Positions 17,482-26,131 of a stretch of DNA of 64,000 nucleotides are shown here, piece by piece. The notes below the pieces were generated by a model, which was not told the origin of the DNA, searched no databases, and was given only the letters and a program-made list of their open reading frames with translations. Position 1 is the first letter of the stretch, and each line of letters begins with the position of its first letter. This stretch comes from Mycolicibacterium pyrenivorans. Its GTDB lineage: Bacteria > Actinomycetota > Actinomycetes > Mycobacteriales > Mycobacteriaceae. Made by a program: the position numbers and the translations under genes. Location: NCBI RefSeq assembly GCF_025821625.1, contig NZ_JACKSH010000065.1:89603-153602 (forward strand), given 5' to 3'.

Positions 17482-17704
17482 GATGGATCCCTTCGAGAGG
17501 CTGCGCTTTGTCCGCGCTGTCGATGTGACCAGCACAGACCCCGCAGGCGGCTACCGATCCCAACTTCTGTCGGGTTGATGGCGATGCTCCCCCCCTGGAG
17601 GGCGGTCCCGGCCGGAGTCTTCGACTACCTCAGTCGTGCCGGTGCCACGAAACGAATCGCGCCGGCCATTGCGGCAGCCGCCCGGTGGCGACCAGACTCT
17701 AGGC

Positions 17705-18091
17705 GTGGCCTATCTCAAGCCCCCGTGGTTCGTGGCGAAGGTGTTCAACAGGTTCGCCATGGCCACCGGCGTCGGCAACAGCGAGACACTGACCGTGACG
17801 AAGCGCGGTAGCAGGCAACCACAGCGCATCCCGGTCGTGGTCCCGGAGGTCGACGGCGTCAAGTACCTGGTGTCCACCCGCGGTGAGTCGCAGTGGGTGA
17901 AGAACGTGCGCGCCGATCCGCACGTGACGGTCGGTTCGGCGAACTACCTCGCCAGGGAGGTGCCGGTGGACCAGCGGGCGCCCATTCTTGCTGCGTACAA
18001 GCCCAAGGCCGGACGGGTCGTCGAAGGCTACTGGCGGCACCTCCCCGACGACGGCGATCACCCTGTGTTCGCGCTCACCCCGGCACCGTGA
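17705..18091 (+). CDS. Nitroreductase family deazaflavin-dependent oxidoreductase
   Basis: A 128-residue Ddn-type protein with the F420-binding core: ETLTVTKRGSRQPQRIPVVV then YLVSTRGESQWVKNVRADP. The N-terminus YLKPPWFVAKVFNRFAM is the usual amphipathic lead helix. GTG 17705 is chosen because it gives that N-terminus; there is no ribosome site, and CTCTAGGC lies directly upstream, so leaderless expression is possible. It is monocistronic, 51 bp before hemL. A short AT-rich inverted repeat (ACTACA/TGTAGT, about 18095-18108) follows the stop. Confidence 0.8.
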   Translation: MAYLKPPWFVAKVFNRFAMATGVGNSETLTVTKRGSRQPQRIPVVVPEVDGVKYLVSTRGESQWVKNVRADPHVTVGSANYLAREVPVDQRAPILAAYKPKAGRVVEGYWRHLPDDGDHPVFALTPAP

Positions 18092-18142
18092 CCACTACAC
18101 CCTGTAGTTGACGCTTTCGGTCCTGCTGGGACACTGGTCGGC

Positions 18143-19447
18143 ATGAGCAGTACCGACCTGTCCGCGAAGTTGTTCGCCGACGCGTGTTCCGTGATCCCCG
18201 GCGGGGTGAACTCGCCGGTGCGGGCGTTCTCCTCCGTCGGCGGCACCCCGCGGTTCATCACCGCGGCCTCGGGCTGCCAACTCACCGACGCCGACGGCAA
18301 CCGCTACGTCGACCTGGTGTGCTCGTGGGGGCCGATGATCCTGGGCCACGCGCACCCCGCGGTCGTCGAGGCGGTGCAGCGGGCGGCCGCCGACGGGCTG
18401 TCGTTCGGTGCGCCGACACCGTCGGAGTCCGAGCTCGCCCGTGAGATCATCGGCCGGGTCGCGCCGGTCGAGTTGCTGCGGCTGGTCAACTCGGGCACCG
18501 AGGCCACCATGAGCGCCATCCGGCTGGCCCGCGGGTACACCGGCCGGGCGAAGATCGTCAAGTTCTCGGGCTGCTACCACGGGCACAGCGATGCCCTGCT
18601 CGCCGACGCCGGTTCAGGGGTGGCGACGCTGGGGCTGCCGTCCTCTCCTGGGGTGACGGGTGCCGCTGCGGCGGACACGATCGTGTTGCCGTACAACAAC
18701 ATTCCCGCGCTGGAGGACGTGTTCGCACGCTTCGGCGACGAAATCGCCTGTGTAATCACCGAAGCCAGCCCGGGCAACATGGGTGTGGTGCCGCCGTTGC
18801 CGGGTTTCAACGCCGCCCTGCGCCGGATCACCGCCGCGCACGGTGCGCTGCTGATCGTCGACGAGGTGATGACGGGCTTCCGGGTCAGTCGATCCGGTTG
18901 GTACGGGCTGGATCCGGTGGACGCCGACCTGTTCACGTTCGGCAAGGTGATGAGCGGCGGGCTGCCCGCCGCGGCGTTCGGCGGTAAGGCCGAGGTGATG
19001 AACAGGCTCGCTCCGCTGGGGCCGGTCTACCAGGCGGGCACGCTGTCGGGGAACCCGGTGGCGATGGCGGCCGGGTTGGCCACGCTGCGCGCCGCCGACG
19101 ACGCCGCCTACGCAGCCCTCGACGGCAATGCCGACCGGCTGGTCGCACTGATAGGCGGCGCGTTGACCGACGCCGGTGTCGCACATCAGATTCCGCGAGC
19201 CGGGAACATGTTCAGCGTGTTCTTCGGCGACGAGCCGGTGACGGACTTCGCCGCGGCGCGGGCCACCGAGACGTGGCGCTTCCCGGCCTTCTTCCACGCC
19301 CTGCTCGACGCGGGGGTGTACCCGCCGCCCAGCGCGTACGAGGCCTGGTTCGTCTCGACGGCCCTCGACGACGACGCGTTCGAGCGCATCGCTGCCGCAC
19401 TGCCCGGCGCGGCGCGGGCCGCGGCGCAGGCCTCGGAGCCGGCATGA
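18143..19447 (+). CDS. hemL: Glutamate-1-semialdehyde 2,1-aminomutase HemL
   Basis: A 434-residue PLP enzyme converting glutamate-1-semialdehyde to 5-aminolevulinate, the step after HemA. The PLP lysine is Lys268 in [15 protein letters not shown]. Other signatures are [11 protein letters not shown] near the N-terminus, [14 protein letters not shown] and DEVMTGFRV. The ATG at 18143 has GACACT 7 nt upstream and no strong ribosome site, so it may be leaderless. It is the first gene of a run through the histidine phosphatase, thioredoxin and cytochrome c maturation genes, linked by 4-bp overlaps. Confidence 0.96.
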   Translation: MSSTDLSAKLFADACSVIPGGVNSPVRAFSSVGGTPRFITAASGCQLTDADGNRYVDLVCSWGPMILGHAHPAVVEAVQRAAADGLSFGAPTPSESELAREIIGRVAPVELLRLVNSGTEATMSAIRLARGYTGRAKIVKFSGCYHGHSDALLADAGSGVATLGLPSSPGVTGAAAADTIVLPYNNIPALEDVFARFGDEIACVITEASPGNMGVVPPLPGFNAALRRITAAHGALLIVDEVMTGFRVSRSGWYGLDPVDADLFTFGKVMSGGLPAAAFGGKAEVMNRLAPLGPVYQAGTLSGNPVAMAAGLATLRAADDAAYAALDGNADRLVALIGGALTDAGVAHQIPRAGNMFSVFFGDEPVTDFAAARATETWRFPAFFHALLDAGVYPPPSAYEAWFVSTALDDDAFERIAAALPGAARAAAQASEPA

Positions 19448-20055
19448 CCGCCGACACGACCATCGTGCACGTGATGCGGCACGGCGAGGTGCACAACCCG
19501 GACAAGATCCTCTACGGCCGACTGCCGGACTACCACCTGTCCGAACGGGGACAGGCGCAGGCCCAGGCAGTGGCCGACTGGCTGGCCCGGCGTGACATCA
19601 GCTACGTGGTCGCCTCACCGCTGGAACGCGCCCAGGAGACCGCGGCACCCATCGCCGCCAGGCACGGCCTGTCCGTCAGCACCGACGACGAGCTGATCGA
19701 GTCGACCAACGTCTTTCAGGGAGAACGGGTTTCGCCCGGCGACGGGGCACTGCGCGACCCGCGCAACTGGTGGCACCTGCGCAACCCCCGCACCCCGTCG
19801 TGGGGTGAGCCGTACTCCGAGATCGCGGCTCGGATGAGGCGGGCCCTGCACCGCGCCAGGGTCGACGCCACCGGCCGGGAAGGGGTGTGCGTCAGCCACC
19901 AGTTGCCCGTCGAGACGCTGCGCCGCGCCATGACCGGCAGACCGCTGCACCACTTTCCCACCAAGCGGATGTGCAACCTGGCCTCGGTCACATCGTTCTA
20001 CTTCCACGACGACGTCTGCGTGGGCTGGGGGTATGCGGAGTTGGCCGGGCAGTGA
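19444..20055 (+). CDS. Histidine phosphatase (phosphoglycerate mutase-like) family protein (Rv0525-like)
   Basis: A 203-residue single-domain phosphohistidine phosphatase. The RHG motif appears as [13 protein letters not shown] at the N-terminus, the second catalytic region as [14 protein letters not shown], and the late histidine in [16 protein letters not shown]. The substrate is unknown. The start ATG overlaps the hemL stop by 4 bp and the stop overlaps the next GTG, so it is embedded in the hemL-ccs operon. Its conserved position between heme synthesis and cytochrome c maturation suggests a supporting role, which is inference. Confidence 0.85.
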   Translation: MTADTTIVHVMRHGEVHNPDKILYGRLPDYHLSERGQAQAQAVADWLARRDISYVVASPLERAQETAAPIAARHGLSVSTDDELIESTNVFQGERVSPGDGALRDPRNWWHLRNPRTPSWGEPYSEIAARMRRALHRARVDATGREGVCVSHQLPVETLRRAMTGRPLHHFPTKRMCNLASVTSFYFHDDVCVGWGYAELAGQ

Positions 20056-20660
20056 AACTCTCGGTGCATCGGGTCGGCCGGCTCGTCGCGTACATCACGT
20101 GCGCGGCGATGCTCGGCCTCACCGGATGCGCCACCGGAAGTGACGCCGTCGCCCAGGGCGGCACCTTCGAGTTCGTCGCACCCGGCGGCAAGACCGATAT
20201 CTTCTACGACCCGCCCGACAGCCGCGGCACACCGGGCCCGCTGAAGGGCCCGGACCTGATGGACACCGACAGGACGATCTCGCTGGCCGACTTCGCGGGC
20301 GACGTCGTGGTGATCAACGTGTGGGGACAGTGGTGCGGCCCGTGCCGCACCGAGATCACCCAGCTGCAGCAGGTGTACGACGCGACCCGCGACCAGGGTG
20401 TCGCGTTTCTGGGGATCGACGTCCGCGACAACAGCATCGACGCGCCGCGGGATTTCGTCGTCGACCGCGGAATCACTTTCCCGTCGATCTACGACCCGTC
20501 GATGCGCACCATGATCGCGTTCGGCGGCCGCTACCCGACGACCGTCATCCCGTCGACGATCGTGCTGGACCGCGAGCACCGGGTGGCGGCGGTGTTCCTG
20601 CGGGAACTGCTCGCGGAGGACCTGCAACCGGTCGTCGAACGACTGGCATCGGAGAAATGA
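20052..20660 (+). CDS. TlpA/ResA-like thioredoxin lipoprotein of the cytochrome c maturation operon (Rv0526-like)
   Basis: A 202-residue exported thiol reductase. The lipobox LTGC (23-26) implies lipid anchoring at Cys26 outside the membrane. The thioredoxin domain carries WGQWCGPCRTE (Cys95, Cys98) and the cis-Pro segment TVIPSTIVLD. In System II biogenesis this protein keeps apocytochrome CXXCH thiols reduced, receiving electrons from CcdA, the next gene. The GTG at 20052 overlaps the upstream TGA by 4 bp and its own stop overlaps the ccdA ATG. Confidence 0.9.
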   Translation: MKLSVHRVGRLVAYITCAAMLGLTGCATGSDAVAQGGTFEFVAPGGKTDIFYDPPDSRGTPGPLKGPDLMDTDRTISLADFAGDVVVINVWGQWCGPCRTEITQLQQVYDATRDQGVAFLGIDVRDNSIDAPRDFVVDRGITFPSIYDPSMRTMIAFGGRYPTTVIPSTIVLDREHRVAAVFLRELLAEDLQPVVERLASEK

Positions 20661-21445
20661 ACCTCGACGAGCTGACCGCGGGCGGTCCGCTGCTGCTCGC
20701 CATGGCGGTCAGCGTGCTCGCAGGCGTCGTGTCGTTCGCCTCACCCTGCGTGGTTCCGCTGGTGCCCGGCTACCTGTCCTATCTCGCCGCCGTGGTCGGC
20801 GTCGACGCCGCCCCGGCGTCGACCCGAGCTGTCCCCGGGGCGCTGGCGGTGCGCGGCGCCCGGCTGCGCGTGGCGGGGGCGGCGGGGCTCTTCGTCGCCG
20901 GATTCACGGTGGTGTTCGTGCTCGGCACTGTCGCGGTGCTGGGCATGACGACGACGTTGATCACCAATCAGGTGCTGCTGCAACGCATCGGCGGGGTCGT
21001 CACGATCCTGATGGGCCTGGTGTTCATCGGCCTGGTCCCCGCGTTGCAGCGCGACACCCGGTTCACGCCCCGGCAAGTTTCCACGCTGGCAGGCGCCCCA
21101 CTGCTGGGTGCGGTGTTCGCGCTGGGCTGGACGCCGTGCCTGGGGCCGACGCTGACCGGGGTGATCGCCGTCGCCTCGGCGACCGAGGGAAGCAACGTGG
21201 CACGCGGCGTCGTGCTGGTCGTCGCCTACTGCATCGGGCTGGGACTGCCGTTCGTGCTGCTGGCCTTCGGGTCGGCGCGGGCCGTCACCGGGCTGGGGTG
21301 GTTGCGTCGTCACACCCGCACCATCCAGATCTTCGGCGGGGTGCTGCTGATCCTGGTGGGCACCGCGCTGGTGACCGGCCTGTGGAACGAGTTCGTGTCC
21401 TGGGTGCGCGACGCCTTCGTCAGCGACGTGAGGCTGCCGATCTGA
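20657..21445 (+). CDS. ccdA: Cytochrome c biogenesis protein CcdA
   Basis: A 262-residue, six-helix membrane thiol-electron carrier of the DsbD core family. The paired redox cysteines are in FASPCVVPLVPG (Cys31) and LGWTPCLGPTL (Cys161), each at the start of a symmetric helical repeat. It hands electrons from cytosolic thioredoxin to the TlpA-like lipoprotein encoded just upstream. A 20-residue Ala/Arg-rich loop separates helices 1 and 2. The ATG overlaps the previous stop (ATGA) and the TGA overlaps the resB ATG (TGATG). Confidence 0.93.
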   Translation: MNLDELTAGGPLLLAMAVSVLAGVVSFASPCVVPLVPGYLSYLAAVVGVDAAPASTRAVPGALAVRGARLRVAGAAGLFVAGFTVVFVLGTVAVLGMTTTLITNQVLLQRIGGVVTILMGLVFIGLVPALQRDTRFTPRQVSTLAGAPLLGAVFALGWTPCLGPTLTGVIAVASATEGSNVARGVVLVVAYCIGLGLPFVLLAFGSARAVTGLGWLRRHTRTIQIFGGVLLILVGTALVTGLWNEFVSWVRDAFVSDVRLPI

Positions 21446-23067
21446 TGCGGGTATTCGCGCCGATACGCAACACGTGGCGCACCCTCACCTCGATGGGCAC
21501 CGCGCTGGTGCTGCTGTTCCTGCTGGCGCTCGCGGCGATCCCCGGCGCGCTGCTGCCCCAGCGCAGCCTCAACGAGTCGAAGGTCGCCGAGTACATCGCC
21601 GCGAATCCGCGGATCGGGCCGTGGCTGGACCGGGTACAGGCCTTCGACGTCTTCTCCAGCTTCTGGTTCACCGCGATCTACGTGCTGCTGTTCATCTCGC
21701 TGGTGGGCTGCCTGACACCGCGGCTGTTCGAGCACTTCCGCAGCATGCGCGCGATGCCGGTGGCCGCGCCGCGCAACCTGGGCCGGCTGCCCAAGCACCA
21801 CAGCGCCGAGGTCCGCGGGGACGTGACCGAGGTGGCGGCGGCCGTCGACGAACGGTTACGGGGCTGGCGCCGGGTCACCCGCCGCGCCGGCAGTGGAGGC
21901 GGGGACGGCGAAATCACCGAAATTTCAGCGGAGAAGGGCTATCTGCGCGAGTTCGGCAACATCGTGTTCCACTTCTCACTGCTCGGGCTTCTGGTCGCGA
22001 TCGCCGCAGGAAAGCTGTTCAGCTACGAGGGCAACGTCATCGTCGTCGCCGACGGCGGGCCCGGGTTCTGTTCGGCGTCACCGGCCGCGTTCGACTCCTT
22101 CCGGGCGGGCAACACCGTCGACGGAACCTCGCTGTACCCGATCTGCGTGCGGGTCAACGACTTCGAGGCGACCTATCTGCCCAACGGGCAGGCGGTGTCG
22201 TTCCAGGCCGACATCGACTATCAGGCCGGCGACGACCTCGACTCCGGCACCTGGCAGCCGTACCTGCTCAAGGTCAACGAGCCGCTGCGCGTCGGCGGCG
22301 ACCGCGTCTACCTGCAGGGCCACGGCTATGCGCCCACGTTCACCGTGACGTTCCCCGACGGGCAGACCCGCACCCAGACCCTGCAGTGGCGGCCCGACGA
22401 CCAGATCACGTTCCTGTCCTCGGGCGCGATGCGGTTCGACCCGCCCGGCGGCACCTACGCCGACGAGCGGGAGCGCCGCAAGAACCAGCTCGCGATCCAG
22501 GGGCTGTTCGCGCCCACCGGGCAACTCGACGGCACCCTGCTGTCGTCCAGCTTTCCCGCGCTCAACGACCCTGCCGTGGCCATCGACGTCTACAAGGGCG
22601 ACACCGGCCTGGACACCGGGCGGCCGCAGTCGCTGTTCTCGCTGGACCCCCGCATGATCGACCAGGGCCGCCTGACGAAGGTGGCGCGGGTCAACCTGCG
22701 CGCCGGCGAGGACACCCGCCTCGAGGACGGCACCGTCGTCCGCTTCGACGGCGCCGAGCAGTTCGTGAACCTGCAGGTCTCGCACGACCCGGCCCAGATC
22801 TGGGTGCTGGTGTTCGCGATGACGATGATGGCGGGGCTGCTGGTGTCGCTGATCGTGCGCCGCCGACGCGTCTGGGTGCGGTTGTCGCAGGGCGCCGTGT
22901 CCGACCCTGAGGGTACGGTGAACGTCGAGCTGGGCGGCCTGGCCCGCACCGACAACTCGGGGTGGGGCGATGAGTTCGAGCGGCTGACGGCGCGGCTGCT
23001 CGCCTGCGCCGAGTCCGGCACCGCCGCCGCGCTGGAGGACGAAGAGAAGAAAGCGGATCGCGCATGA
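21445..23067 (+). CDS. resB: System II cytochrome c synthase subunit ResB (CcsB)
   Basis: A 540-residue membrane protein of the ResB/Ccs1 family, which with CcsA exports heme and attaches it to apocytochromes c. Three N-terminal helices include LTSMGTALVLLFLLALAAIP and FWFTAIYVLLFISLVGCL. The conserved EFGNIVFHFSLLGLL helix is next, then a large extracytoplasmic domain (about 195-455) and a C-terminal helix QIWVLVFAMTMMAGLLVSLI. The tail is charged and acidic. The start shares an A with the ccdA stop (TGATG). Confidence 0.93.
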   Translation: MRVFAPIRNTWRTLTSMGTALVLLFLLALAAIPGALLPQRSLNESKVAEYIAANPRIGPWLDRVQAFDVFSSFWFTAIYVLLFISLVGCLTPRLFEHFRSMRAMPVAAPRNLGRLPKHHSAEVRGDVTEVAAAVDERLRGWRRVTRRAGSGGGDGEITEISAEKGYLREFGNIVFHFSLLGLLVAIAAGKLFSYEGNVIVVADGGPGFCSASPAAFDSFRAGNTVDGTSLYPICVRVNDFEATYLPNGQAVSFQADIDYQAGDDLDSGTWQPYLLKVNEPLRVGGDRVYLQGHGYAPTFTVTFPDGQTRTQTLQWRPDDQITFLSSGAMRFDPPGGTYADERERRKNQLAIQGLFAPTGQLDGTLLSSSFPALNDPAVAIDVYKGDTGLDTGRPQSLFSLDPRMIDQGRLTKVARVNLRAGEDTRLEDGTVVRFDGAEQFVNLQVSHDPAQIWVLVFAMTMMAGLLVSLIVRRRRVWVRLSQGAVSDPEGTVNVELGGLARTDNSGWGDEFERLTARLLACAESGTAAALEDEEKKADRA

Positions 23068-24065
23068 ACACCACCGACATCGACCTGGGCCTGGCCCGTT
23101 ACTCGGACTGGGCGTTCACGTCATCGGTGGTAGTGCTGGTGGCCGCCATGCTGCTGCTGGCCGTCGAGCTGGCCTACAGCCGCGGCCGCAAGGTCGAATC
23201 CCGGGAGCTTGTCGGCGCCGCCGCGGCCACATCGGACAGGGGCGGCGGCGTCGCGGTGAACAGCGCGACCCCCGGCGTCGTCGTCGACGCCCCGCGGCGT
23301 CCGTTCGACGAGCGCCTCGGCACCGCCGGGATCGCGTTGGTCTATGTCGGCATCGGGCTGCTGGCGGCGTGCATCGTGTTGCGCGGTCTGTCCACCTCAC
23401 GGGTGCCGTGGGGCAACATGTACGAGTTCATCAACCTGACCAGCTTCTGCGGCCTGGTGGCTGCGGCGGTGGTGCTGCGGCGACCGCAGTACCGCTCGCT
23501 GTGGGTGTTCGTCCTCGTCCCGGTGCTGATCCTGCTGACCGTCTCCGGTCGCTGGCTGTACTCGCATGCCGCGCCGGTGATGCCCGCGCTGCAGTCCTAC
23601 TGGCTGCCCATCCACGTCTCGGTGGTCAGCCTCGGGTCCGGCGTGTTCCTGGTCGGCGGCGTCGCCAGCATCCTGTTCCTGCTCAAGATGTCGCGGTTCG
23701 GCGGTGCCGACCGCTCCGACGCGCTCGGCCGTGTCGTGGCGAAGCTCCCCGACGCGCAGACGCTGGACAGGATCGCCTACCGCACAACGATCTTCGCGTT
23801 CCCGGTGTTCGGGTTCGGGGTCATCTTCGGTGCGATCTGGGCCGAGGAGGCGTGGGGCCGCTACTGGGGCTGGGATCCCAAGGAGACGGTGTCGTTCATC
23901 GCCTGGGTCATCTACGCCGCGTACCTGCACGCGCGCTCGACCGCGGGCTGGCGGGACCGCAAAGCCGCCTGGATCAACGTCGCCGGGTTCGTCGCGATGG
24001 TGTTCAACCTGTTCTTCATCAACCTGGTGACCGTCGGGCTGCACTCGTACGCTGGCGTGGGCTGA
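23064..24065 (+). CDS. ccsA: Cytochrome c assembly protein CcsA (heme handling)
   Basis: A 333-residue heme-handling membrane protein. The tryptophan-rich WGRYWGWD (264-271) with the following PKETVSFIAW is the heme-presenting WWD domain. Conserved histidines lie in WLYSHAAP, LPIHVSVVS and GLHSYAG. About eight helices are present, with a Gly/Ala-rich hydrophilic insert after helix 1 (about 45-80). It partners with ResB, whose stop overlaps this ATG by 4 bp. The four-gene System II set is complete in this operon. Confidence 0.95.
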   Translation: MNTTDIDLGLARYSDWAFTSSVVVLVAAMLLLAVELAYSRGRKVESRELVGAAAATSDRGGGVAVNSATPGVVVDAPRRPFDERLGTAGIALVYVGIGLLAACIVLRGLSTSRVPWGNMYEFINLTSFCGLVAAAVVLRRPQYRSLWVFVLVPVLILLTVSGRWLYSHAAPVMPALQSYWLPIHVSVVSLGSGVFLVGGVASILFLLKMSRFGGADRSDALGRVVAKLPDAQTLDRIAYRTTIFAFPVFGFGVIFGAIWAEEAWGRYWGWDPKETVSFIAWVIYAAYLHARSTAGWRDRKAAWINVAGFVAMVFNLFFINLVTVGLHSYAGVG

Positions 24066-24115
24066 ACGGGTCGGGCGACCTCGCCCAGACGTCGCGTAGG
24101 AGAGGGGATCAGCGG

Positions 24116-25252
24116 TTGTCTGACCTGCCGGGTGGGTTTCGGGGACAGCAACGTTTTGTCGATCCGGCCGCGGCCGTCCCCGCGGAGTGGGCGGCCCCGA
24201 CACCGCCGGAGGGGTTTCGGCCGGTCGTCGCGACCAGTCGCGGGCCTGCGCTGCCCGCCCCGGTTCCGAGCGCGCCGCCTGCGGACGATCCGCCGCCCTA
24301 CCTCGACCTGTCCACGGTGGCGCTGCTCGGCAAGGCCAGGCGGGCTCCGTCGGCGGGATGGCGCAAGTGGCTCTACTGGGGTTCGGCGCGGCTGGTCAAC
24401 TTGGGTGAGAGCCCGAAGGTGCTCCGTCACGACACCCTGGTCGCCAAGGTGCAACGTCCGCTGCGCGGGTGCTATCGGATCGCGCTGCTCTCGCAGAAGG
24501 GCGGGGTCGGCAAGACGACCATCACCGCGACGCTGGGGGCGACGTTCGCATCGACGCGCGGCGACCGGGTGATCGCAGTGGACGCCAACCCCGACCGCGG
24601 CACGCTGAGCCAGAAGGTGCCGCTGGAGACGCCGGCGACCGTGCGGCACCTGTTGCGCGACGCCGAAGGAATCGCGGCCTACAGCGACGTGCGCCACTAC
24701 ACGTCGCAGGGCCCCAGCCGTCTGGAGGTGCTCGCCTCCGAGAGCGACCCCGCGGTGTCCGAGGCCTTCAGCTCCGAGGACTACACGCGCACCCTGGAGG
24801 TGCTGGAGCGGTTCTACAGCGTGGTGCTCACCGACTGCGGCACCGGCATGCTGCACTCGGCGATGTCGGCGATCATCGACAAGGCCGACGTGCTGGTGGT
24901 GATCAGCTCGGGCTCGGTGGACGGGGCGCGCAGCGCGTCGGCGACGCTGGACTGGCTGGACGCCCACGGGCACGAGGACATGGTCGGCAATTCGATCGCG
25001 GTCATCAACGGGGTGCGGCGCCGCTCCGGCAAGGGCGTCACGAAAGTCGACCTCACCAAGGTCGTCGACCACTTCTCGCGACGGTGCCGTGCGGTGTGCC
25101 AGGTGCCGTTCGACCCGCATCTGGAGGAGGGCGCGGAGATCAGCCTGGACCGCCTGCGGCCTGAAACCCGGGAGTCGCTGCTCGAGTTGGCTGCGGTGGT
25201 GGCAGAAGGCTTTCCGGGTGCGCGGCGCAGCGGCGACCCGGTCGCCGGCTGA
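24116..25252 (+). CDS. MinD/ParA-like ATPase with proline-rich N-terminus (Rv0530-like)
   Basis: A roughly 378-residue cytosolic deviant-Walker ATPase. A disordered Pro/Ala-rich N-terminus (about 1-65) precedes the SIMIBI domain with LLSQKGGVGKTTITATLG (K128-T135), AVDANPDRGTL and VVLTDCGTGML. The layout is like the MinD-like ATPases found with mycobacterial type VII secretion loci, though no ESX genes are here. I chose TTG 24116, which follows AGGAGAGGGG by about 9 nt; no ATG or GTG fits better. It follows ccsA by 50 bp. The cargo is unknown; a polar positioning role is inference. Confidence 0.8.
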   Translation: MSDLPGGFRGQQRFVDPAAAVPAEWAAPTPPEGFRPVVATSRGPALPAPVPSAPPADDPPPYLDLSTVALLGKARRAPSAGWRKWLYWGSARLVNLGESPKVLRHDTLVAKVQRPLRGCYRIALLSQKGGVGKTTITATLGATFASTRGDRVIAVDANPDRGTLSQKVPLETPATVRHLLRDAEGIAAYSDVRHYTSQGPSRLEVLASESDPAVSEAFSSEDYTRTLEVLERFYSVVLTDCGTGMLHSAMSAIIDKADVLVVISSGSVDGARSASATLDWLDAHGHEDMVGNSIAVINGVRRRSGKGVTKVDLTKVVDHFSRRCRAVCQVPFDPHLEEGAEISLDRLRPETRESLLELAAVVAEGFPGARRSGDPVAG

Positions 25253-25275
25253 GTCGTCAGACGATCACGGCGCGG

Positions 25276-25440
25276 TTATGACCGCGGCTGGTCATCTCGC
25301 GGATTGATCCGCCGCAGGAATTCCGGATCGTCGTCGGGTCCGATCACCCGGGTGCGCGGTCGATTCGCGGCCATCCGGGTGACCCGCCAGCCGACGTAGA
25401 CCAGGGCGGCCAAGACGAGAATCAGGAGCAAATATGCCAC
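25276..25440 (-). CDS. 54-residue single-pass membrane protein
   Basis: A short gene read on the minus strand from GTG 25440 to TAA 25276. The product starts AYLLLILVLAALVYVGWRV, one membrane helix, then a basic and acidic tail (RVIGPDDDPEFLRRINPRD). A textbook AAGGAGG (25447-25453) precedes the start by 6 nt and a TATATT -10 hexamer lies at 25460-25465, so expression is well supported. It is divergent from the DUF4229 gene, the two promoters lying within 30 bp. Position and size match the small Rv0530A, as I remember it. Function unknown. Confidence 0.75.
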   Translation of the reverse strand: MAYLLLILVLAALVYVGWRVTRMAANRPRTRVIGPDDDPEFLRRINPRDDQPRS

Positions 25441-25459
25441 TCAAAACCTCCTTCCTGTC

Positions 25460-25465
25460 AATATA
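25460..25465 (-). promoter_or_regulatory. Candidate -10 element for the 54-residue membrane protein
   Basis: TATATT on the minus strand lies about 7 nt ahead of the AAGGAGG ribosome site, giving a very short leader. Confidence 0.45.
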
Positions 25466-25476
25466 CGCGCCGTCGG

Positions 25477-25482
25477 TAGGCT
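25477..25482 (+). promoter_or_regulatory. Candidate -10 element for a leaderless transcript (DUF4229 gene)
   Basis: TAGGCT ends 6 nt before GTG 25489 and there is no ribosome site, predicting transcription start at the start codon. Confidence 0.5.
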
Positions 25483-25488
25483 CGGTCT

Positions 25489-25830
25489 GTGCCTGACGGA
25501 CCATCCCGATCCCGCCTGCTGCTCGACGTGCTCGCCTACGTGGCGGCCCGGCTCGTGCTCGTCGTCGTCGTGGCGGCGGTGATCCTCGGCGTCGGACACC
25601 TGCTCGGGGTGCGGGACTTCCCGGTGGTGGTCGCTTTGCTGTTCGCCATCGTCATCGCGCTGCCGCTGGGCATCTGGCTGTTCGCCCCGCTGCGGCGGCG
25701 GGCCACCGAGAGCATCGCGGCGATGGATGCGCGACGGCGTCGGGACCGCGAACAGCTGCAGGCCCGGTTGCGCGGCGACAGCGCACCCGAGGATCCCGCC
25801 CGCCCCGGCGACGGCTCCACGGACGTCTGA
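25489..25830 (+). CDS. DUF4229 small membrane protein (Rv0531-like)
   Basis: A 113-residue protein with two membrane helices (about 15-37 and 45-65) and a strongly charged C-terminal tail (RRRATESIAAMDARRRRDREQ) likely to form a cytosolic helix. This is the DUF4229 layout recalled for Rv0531. The GTG start is preceded by TAGGCT and no Shine-Dalgarno. It stands alone, divergent from the 54-residue protein. Function is unknown. Confidence 0.72.
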   Translation: MPDGPSRSRLLLDVLAYVAARLVLVVVVAAVILGVGHLLGVRDFPVVVALLFAIVIALPLGIWLFAPLRRRATESIAAMDARRRRDREQLQARLRGDSAPEDPARPGDGSTDV

Positions 25831-25915
25831 CCTCCGCGTAGCAAACCGGCGCGTAGCCGCCGTCGCGCGACTGTGAGCCGCTTGAAGGCTACCGGCGTTG
25901 GGTAACCGCAGTCAC

Positions 25916-26131
25916 ATGACAGAACAATATGTGCTGTCTCGCACCAAAGGCATCACCAGCCACAGAAGCATCAGCAGCCACCGCATGACGAGTAGCCACA
26001 AGTTGCTGTACACCCGGTGGATCGCCACCGGCTCGACCAAGGACGGACCCGTCCGGTACACCGGCAACGACATCCTGCGCGTCGCGAACGGAAGAGTCGT
26101 CGAGTATTGGGCCGGTACGTCGCCGGCTTAG
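25916..26131 (+). pseudogene. Remnant of an NTF2/SnoaL-like protein
   Basis: A 71-residue open frame whose second half (LLYTRWIATGSTKDGPVRYTGNDILRVANGRVVEYWAG) resembles the C-terminal strands of SnoaL-like polyketide-cyclase-fold proteins. The first ~30 residues are a low-complexity Ser/His-rich run not seen in that fold. The DNA of the first half is noticeably less GC-rich than its neighbours. It lacks the N-terminal helices and would not fold alone, so I read it as a decayed fragment. It could still be expressed as a short peptide. Confidence 0.4.

Noticed and set aside
18089..18108. Sixth copy of the 57-nt palindrome or a terminator before hemL
   Set aside because: Only a 6-bp arm (ACTACA/TGTAGT) with a 2-nt loop; too short and unlike the family consensus.
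24116..25252. Part of an ESX type VII secretion locus
   Set aside because: The MinD-like ATPase resembles those found at ESX loci, but no EccA-E, EsxA/B or PE/PPE genes are present.
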